Positions 15,404 through 17,431 of a DNA stretch of 17,431 nt are shown here, one piece after another. A program made the translations under genes and the position numbers. The first letter of the stretch is position 1. Each line of letters begins with the position of its first letter. This DNA is from an uncultured Lachnobacterium sp. (lineage in GTDB: Bacteria > Bacillota > Clostridia > Lachnospirales > Lachnospiraceae), in assembly GCA_900548765.1 (NCBI GenBank), contig URLU01000024.1, forward strand, positions 1 to 17,431, given 5' to 3'. The notes under the pieces were generated by a model that was given only the letters and a program-made list of their open reading frames with translations, ran no database searches and had not been told where the DNA came from.

Positions 15404-15420
15404 ACGAGGAGCTATTTACT

Positions 15421-15570
15421 ATGAAAACAATTAAGATAGAGTTATTGGGCATTGCAACAATACTTTTGGGAATTGCTTTGACAACAAACAATTTTCTTGG
15501 ATTTGTTTTCGGTGTTCTTGGATTTGGAATTGCTGTAGCTGGCTGTTTTATAAAAGACAATGACAAATAG
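15421..15570 (+). CDS. Small two-helix membrane protein, 49 aa
   Basis: This short gene encodes 49 residues, starting MKTIKIELLGIATILLG and ending FIKDNDK. Two hydrophobic segments (about 8-20 and 25-44, the second glycine-rich with FGVLGFG) suggest a hairpin in the membrane with a charged tail. GAGGAG lies 9 nt upstream of the ATG, and the start region is a near-copy of that of the lipoprotein gene at 16571. I do not recognise a family. It is the first gene after the extended -10 promoter, and 26 nt separate it from the next gene, so co-transcription is likely. Confidence 0.65.
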   Translation: MKTIKIELLGIATILLGIALTTNNFLGFVFGVLGFGIAVAGCFIKDNDK

Positions 15571-15581
15571 ATTCCAATTTG
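15571..15581 (+). repeat. Junction box 2 (ATTCCAATTTG)
   Basis: It begins directly after the stop codon of the preceding gene and is identical to box 4. With the next bases it forms the perfect palindrome TTCCAATTTGGAA (15572-15584). Confidence 0.5.
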
Positions 15582-15596
15582 GAAGGTAATGAGTAT

Positions 15597-16031
15597 ATGA
15601 AGAAGAAATTGCTTATTCTAGTTATTATAGTTGCTGCGTTATTAGTAGGAGCAGTAGGTTACTATTTGATGCCAAAGACATTCGGTAAGAATGTAAATCC
15701 TTCTGAGGTAGACCATATAAACGTGTTTGATGGAAATACAGGAACGGGTTTTACCATCACCGAATCAGAAGATATCGAATATATAGTGGCGAACATTCAA
15801 AGTATTTCAATGAAAAGAGATGGCATTTCACTTGGCAGGACGGGATACGGTTTCAAAATTAGTTATATAAACAGCAATGATAAAGATATCATACCTGTAT
15901 TTATCCTCAATAGTGATAATGCGATACGTAAAGACCCATTTTTCTATAGATGTGATGGCGTATTATGCTTTGACTACTTAAACGAATGTGAAGAAAAATA
16001 CAGAACTAATGTAACAGAAGATATAGAATAA
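15597..16031 (+). CDS. Membrane-anchored exported protein of unknown function
   Basis: This 144-residue protein begins with KKK and a hydrophobic helix (about residues 5-24, LLILVIIVAALLVGAVGYYLM) without a lipobox, so it is an uncleaved anchor or signal peptide. The remaining about 115 residues should face outside; they include HINVFDGNTGTGFTITESEDIEYIVANIQ and a region of beta-strand character (GYGFKISYIN, DIIPVFIL). A Cys-Asp-Gly-Val-Leu-Cys motif near residue 125 could form a disulphide. I do not assign a family. The start is ATG 15597 with GGAAGG at 15581-15586; an in-frame TTG at 15579 lies upstream of that site and is rejected. Confidence 0.75.
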   Translation: MKKKLLILVIIVAALLVGAVGYYLMPKTFGKNVNPSEVDHINVFDGNTGTGFTITESEDIEYIVANIQSISMKRDGISLGRTGYGFKISYINSNDKDIIPVFILNSDNAIRKDPFFYRCDGVLCFDYLNECEEKYRTNVTEDIE

Positions 16032-16040
16032 AAAAATATA

Positions 16041-16051
16041 ATTGGAATTTG
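16041..16051 (+). repeat. Junction box 3 (ATTGGAATTTG)
   Basis: It lies 12 nt before the nucleotidyltransferase-fold gene and differs from boxes 2 and 4 only at the two central variable bases. Confidence 0.5.
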
Positions 16052-16063
16052 TGGAGGTATGGT

Positions 16064-16540
16064 ATGGCAGGAACACAAGAAAAAATACAATTATTGCTGA
16101 AAATTGCACATCGACTAAACGAAGCTCATGTCGAATGGGCTCTGGGTGCATCAATGCTGATGTATTTCAAAGGAATCACTTCTGAGTTTCACGATATTGA
16201 TTTAATGGTCGCTGAGCGCAATACGGAATGCGTTCGCAAGATTTTATCGGAAATGGGTGAAAGTTGTCCGTCTGAATCAATTCAAAACCCTATGTATCGG
16301 ACAAAAACATTTATGGAATTCATTATTGATTCTGTCGAGGTAGATGTGATGGCTGGTTTTGCAATCGTGAAGGATGGAAAGGTTTATGATTGTGCTCTAC
16401 GCAAAGAGCAAATCGTGGAGAAAATGCCACTGGGAGAAGAAGTTGTTCCACTGCAATCACCGTTGTTGTGGTGTAAATACTATCGGCTGATGGGAAGGAC
16501 AGAAAAAGCGGAGATGATTGAGAAGGCAATAGAAAGATAA
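16064..16540 (+). CDS. Minimal nucleotidyltransferase-fold protein
   Basis: This 158-residue soluble protein has the pattern of a small polymerase-beta-superfamily nucleotidyltransferase. WALGASMLMYF (Gly28, Ser30) is followed by HDIDLMV (Asp44 and Asp46, the metal-binding pair) and VEVDVM (Asp94 as the likely third acid). Relatives with this layout include AbiEii-type toxin NTases and aminoglycoside or lincosamide nucleotidyltransferases, but the protein is short and lacks a recognisable substrate domain, so the substrate is unknown. ATG 16064 has GGAGG at 16053-16057; the TTG at 16049 would translate the Shine-Dalgarno site. No adjacent partner resembles an AbiEi antitoxin. Confidence 0.75.
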   Translation: MAGTQEKIQLLLKIAHRLNEAHVEWALGASMLMYFKGITSEFHDIDLMVAERNTECVRKILSEMGESCPSESIQNPMYRTKTFMEFIIDSVEVDVMAGFAIVKDGKVYDCALRKEQIVEKMPLGEEVVPLQSPLLWCKYYRLMGRTEKAEMIEKAIER

Positions 16541-16542
16541 CA

Positions 16543-16553
16543 ATTCCAATTTG
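16543..16553 (+). repeat. Junction box 4 (ATTCCAATTTG)
   Basis: It lies 2 nt after the stop of the preceding gene and is identical to box 2. The sequence from here through the lipoprotein start matches box 1 and its start region at about 26 of 31 positions. Confidence 0.5.
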
Positions 16554-16570
16554 ACAGGGAGGTATGTACT

Positions 16571-17233
16571 ATGAAAAAAGTAATTTATTTGCTTGTATTG
16601 TGTATGGTGTTGGGACTGACTGGATGTGGAAGATCACAAGAGAATGGAAAAAACATGTCTGAAAATGTGTCCACAGAAACGAAAAATGAAGAAAATAGTG
16701 AAGTGGCACAAAATGGACAAACAGCAGATACCGAAACATATCCTCCATGCGTTATGGTTGACGGTATTATATATAAAGATACTGGATATGTATCGTCAAT
16801 GCCTGGTTGCGGAAATATGGATGGAGAAATTACGTCAACAGTAGATGAGACAGATTTGCCAGAAGAAAATAATCAATCAAATTTTGGAAGCGGTTATCAG
16901 TACCAGAGAAGTTCTGAAGGTCAGCTTATAGTGGTTATTGATGGTAATCGAATTATATTTAGAGATATTGAAAAAAATGATACATCTATCCCAATGGAGG
17001 TTATCAATTTTAATGCAGAGGTAAAAGAAATTACTGATGATGGAGAGCTTCTTGTAACACATAAGAGTACGGCGGAAGGTTTTCAGAAAATGAATGATGG
17101 AGAGTATTATGTATCGACCGAAAATTTGGAGGAAGATATTCAAGTGGGGGATATTATTACAATATGGTTTGATGGAACGATTCTAGAAACATATCCAGCA
17201 CAATTAGGTGTGGTTTATAGAATTACAAAATAA
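16571..17233 (+). CDS. Lipoprotein with C-terminal DUF3221/YobA-like domain
   Basis: This 220-residue protein has a type II signal peptide with lipobox LTGC (Cys19), followed by a polar, Glu/Asn-rich linker (20-55). A middle segment (YPPCVMVDGIIYKDTGYVSSMPGC onward, about 57-130) has two cysteines and is followed by a C-terminal beta-rich domain (about 145-220). There FNAEVKEITDDGELLV, YYVSTENL, VGDIITIWFDGTILETYPAQLG and VYRI resemble the small DUF3221/YobA-like OB domain of Firmicute lipoproteins. It should sit on the outer face of the membrane; no function is known to me. GGGAGG lies 8 nt upstream of the start. Confidence 0.8.
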   Translation: MKKVIYLLVLCMVLGLTGCGRSQENGKNMSENVSTETKNEENSEVAQNGQTADTETYPPCVMVDGIIYKDTGYVSSMPGCGNMDGEITSTVDETDLPEENNQSNFGSGYQYQRSSEGQLIVVIDGNRIIFRDIEKNDTSIPMEVINFNAEVKEITDDGELLVTHKSTAEGFQKMNDGEYYVSTENLEEDIQVGDIITIWFDGTILETYPAQLGVVYRITK

Positions 17234-17245
17234 ACTGAAATTAGT

Positions 17246-17273
17246 AGAAGGATGGCTGCGAAGTCATCCTTCT
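17246..17273 (+). terminator. Hairpin after the lipoprotein gene
   Basis: An 11-bp stem (17246-17256 with 17263-17273, one G-T pair; AGAAGGATG/CATCCTTCT) has a 6-nt loop. It is followed by TATCCGG rather than a T run, so termination is possible but not certain. Confidence 0.45.
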
Positions 17274-17431
17274 TATCCGGCAATTGATGGATGTAATAAT
17301 TTCTACGCCGATGGAAGTTATTATGCCTTCGAGACAGAAGATGGAGTGGACAAAGCACATGATATAATGAAAAAAACTCTTGACCTTCCACCCTATGGAA
17401 GCTGTATAAAGAGGTTGTCAGACGGACAGGA
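17274..17431 (+). pseudogene. Headless reading frame running off the window
   Basis: One frame stays open from before the hairpin to the window end. It reads protein-like sequence (DGCNNFYADGSYYAFETEDG, then KKTLDLPPYGSCIKRLSDG). There is no ribosome binding site or good start codon: the first in-frame ATG is at 17367, deep inside the protein-like part, and GTG 17346 has no Shine-Dalgarno sequence. It may be the 3' part of a gene whose 5' end was lost on insertion of the islet, or a gene with an upstream frameshift. I do not recognise the product. Confidence 0.4.

Larger units (their letters stand above)
14912..15420 (+). other. 509-nt region between spoIVA and the small-gene islet
   Basis: No protein gene is supported here. 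A T-rich stretch follows spoIVA. A 28-codon lysine-rich frame at 14938-15024 has no good ribosome binding site. The candidate small RNA occupies about 15041-15155. After it, 15156-15340 is AT-rich, with a weak hairpin (CATAAAA/TTTTATG near 15231-15253) and two TATTCAACT elements (about 15162 and 15278) in direct orientation. An extended -10 promoter for the next genes is at 15346-15354. Confidence 0.5.

Noticed and set aside
16323..16529. 68-codon minus-strand frame opposite the nucleotidyltransferase-fold gene, considered as a partner gene.
   Set aside because: It lies wholly antisense to a well-supported gene and has no ribosome binding site or protein-like motif.

Overview
The window reads as chromosome from a low-GC, spore-forming Firmicute. 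Strong Shine-Dalgarno sites, a T-box leader, a BirA-type operator, an ECF biotin component and the spore-coat ATPase SpoIVA all point that way. A starch-using gut Lachnospiraceae (Agathobacter/Roseburia-like) is my best guess, from the pullulanase plus 4-alpha-glucanotransferase genes and the general style of the proteins; the species cannot be proved from the window.

Layout. (1) 1-399: leader with a T-box core and terminator, cut at its 5' end by the window edge, followed by about 170 nt of structured leader. (2) 400-7501: a tryptophan operon in the unusual order trpE-trpG-trpC-trpB-trpA-trpD, with no trpF, ending in a cytoplasmic L-asparaginase gene whose start lies inside trpD. (3) 7545-8262: bioY with its own promoter, a BirA operator over the -35 box and an intrinsic terminator. 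(4) 8309-13275: alpha-glucan genes, namely a type I pullulanase-like debranching enzyme and malQ, with a ClC-type anion transporter on the opposite strand between them. The ClC terminator appears to lie inside the pullulanase coding end. (5) 13374-14909: spoIVA, whose ribosome binding site is buried in a hairpin. (6) 15041-15155: a promoter, about 75 nt of structured RNA and a terminator, with no gene inside; this looks like a small RNA. (7) 15346-17233: an islet of four small unrelated genes (49-aa membrane protein, membrane-anchored exported protein, minimal nucleotidyltransferase-fold protein, lipoprotein). Each starts just after the same 11-bp box ATTNNAATTTG. It is followed by an apparently headless reading frame that runs off the window.

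How they work together. The trp enzymes convert chorismate to tryptophan except for the TrpF step, which must be supplied elsewhere. Charging of a tRNA, most likely tRNA-Trp, is expected to control the operon through the T-box, and TrpE keeps the LLES motif associated with feedback inhibition. BioY is expected to be repressed by biotin-loaded BirA. The two glucan enzymes fit intracellular maltodextrin processing. The points most worth a second look are the candidate small RNA, the repeated gene-junction box in the terminal islet, the spoIVA hairpin, and the rearranged trpF-less trp operon carrying asparaginase.
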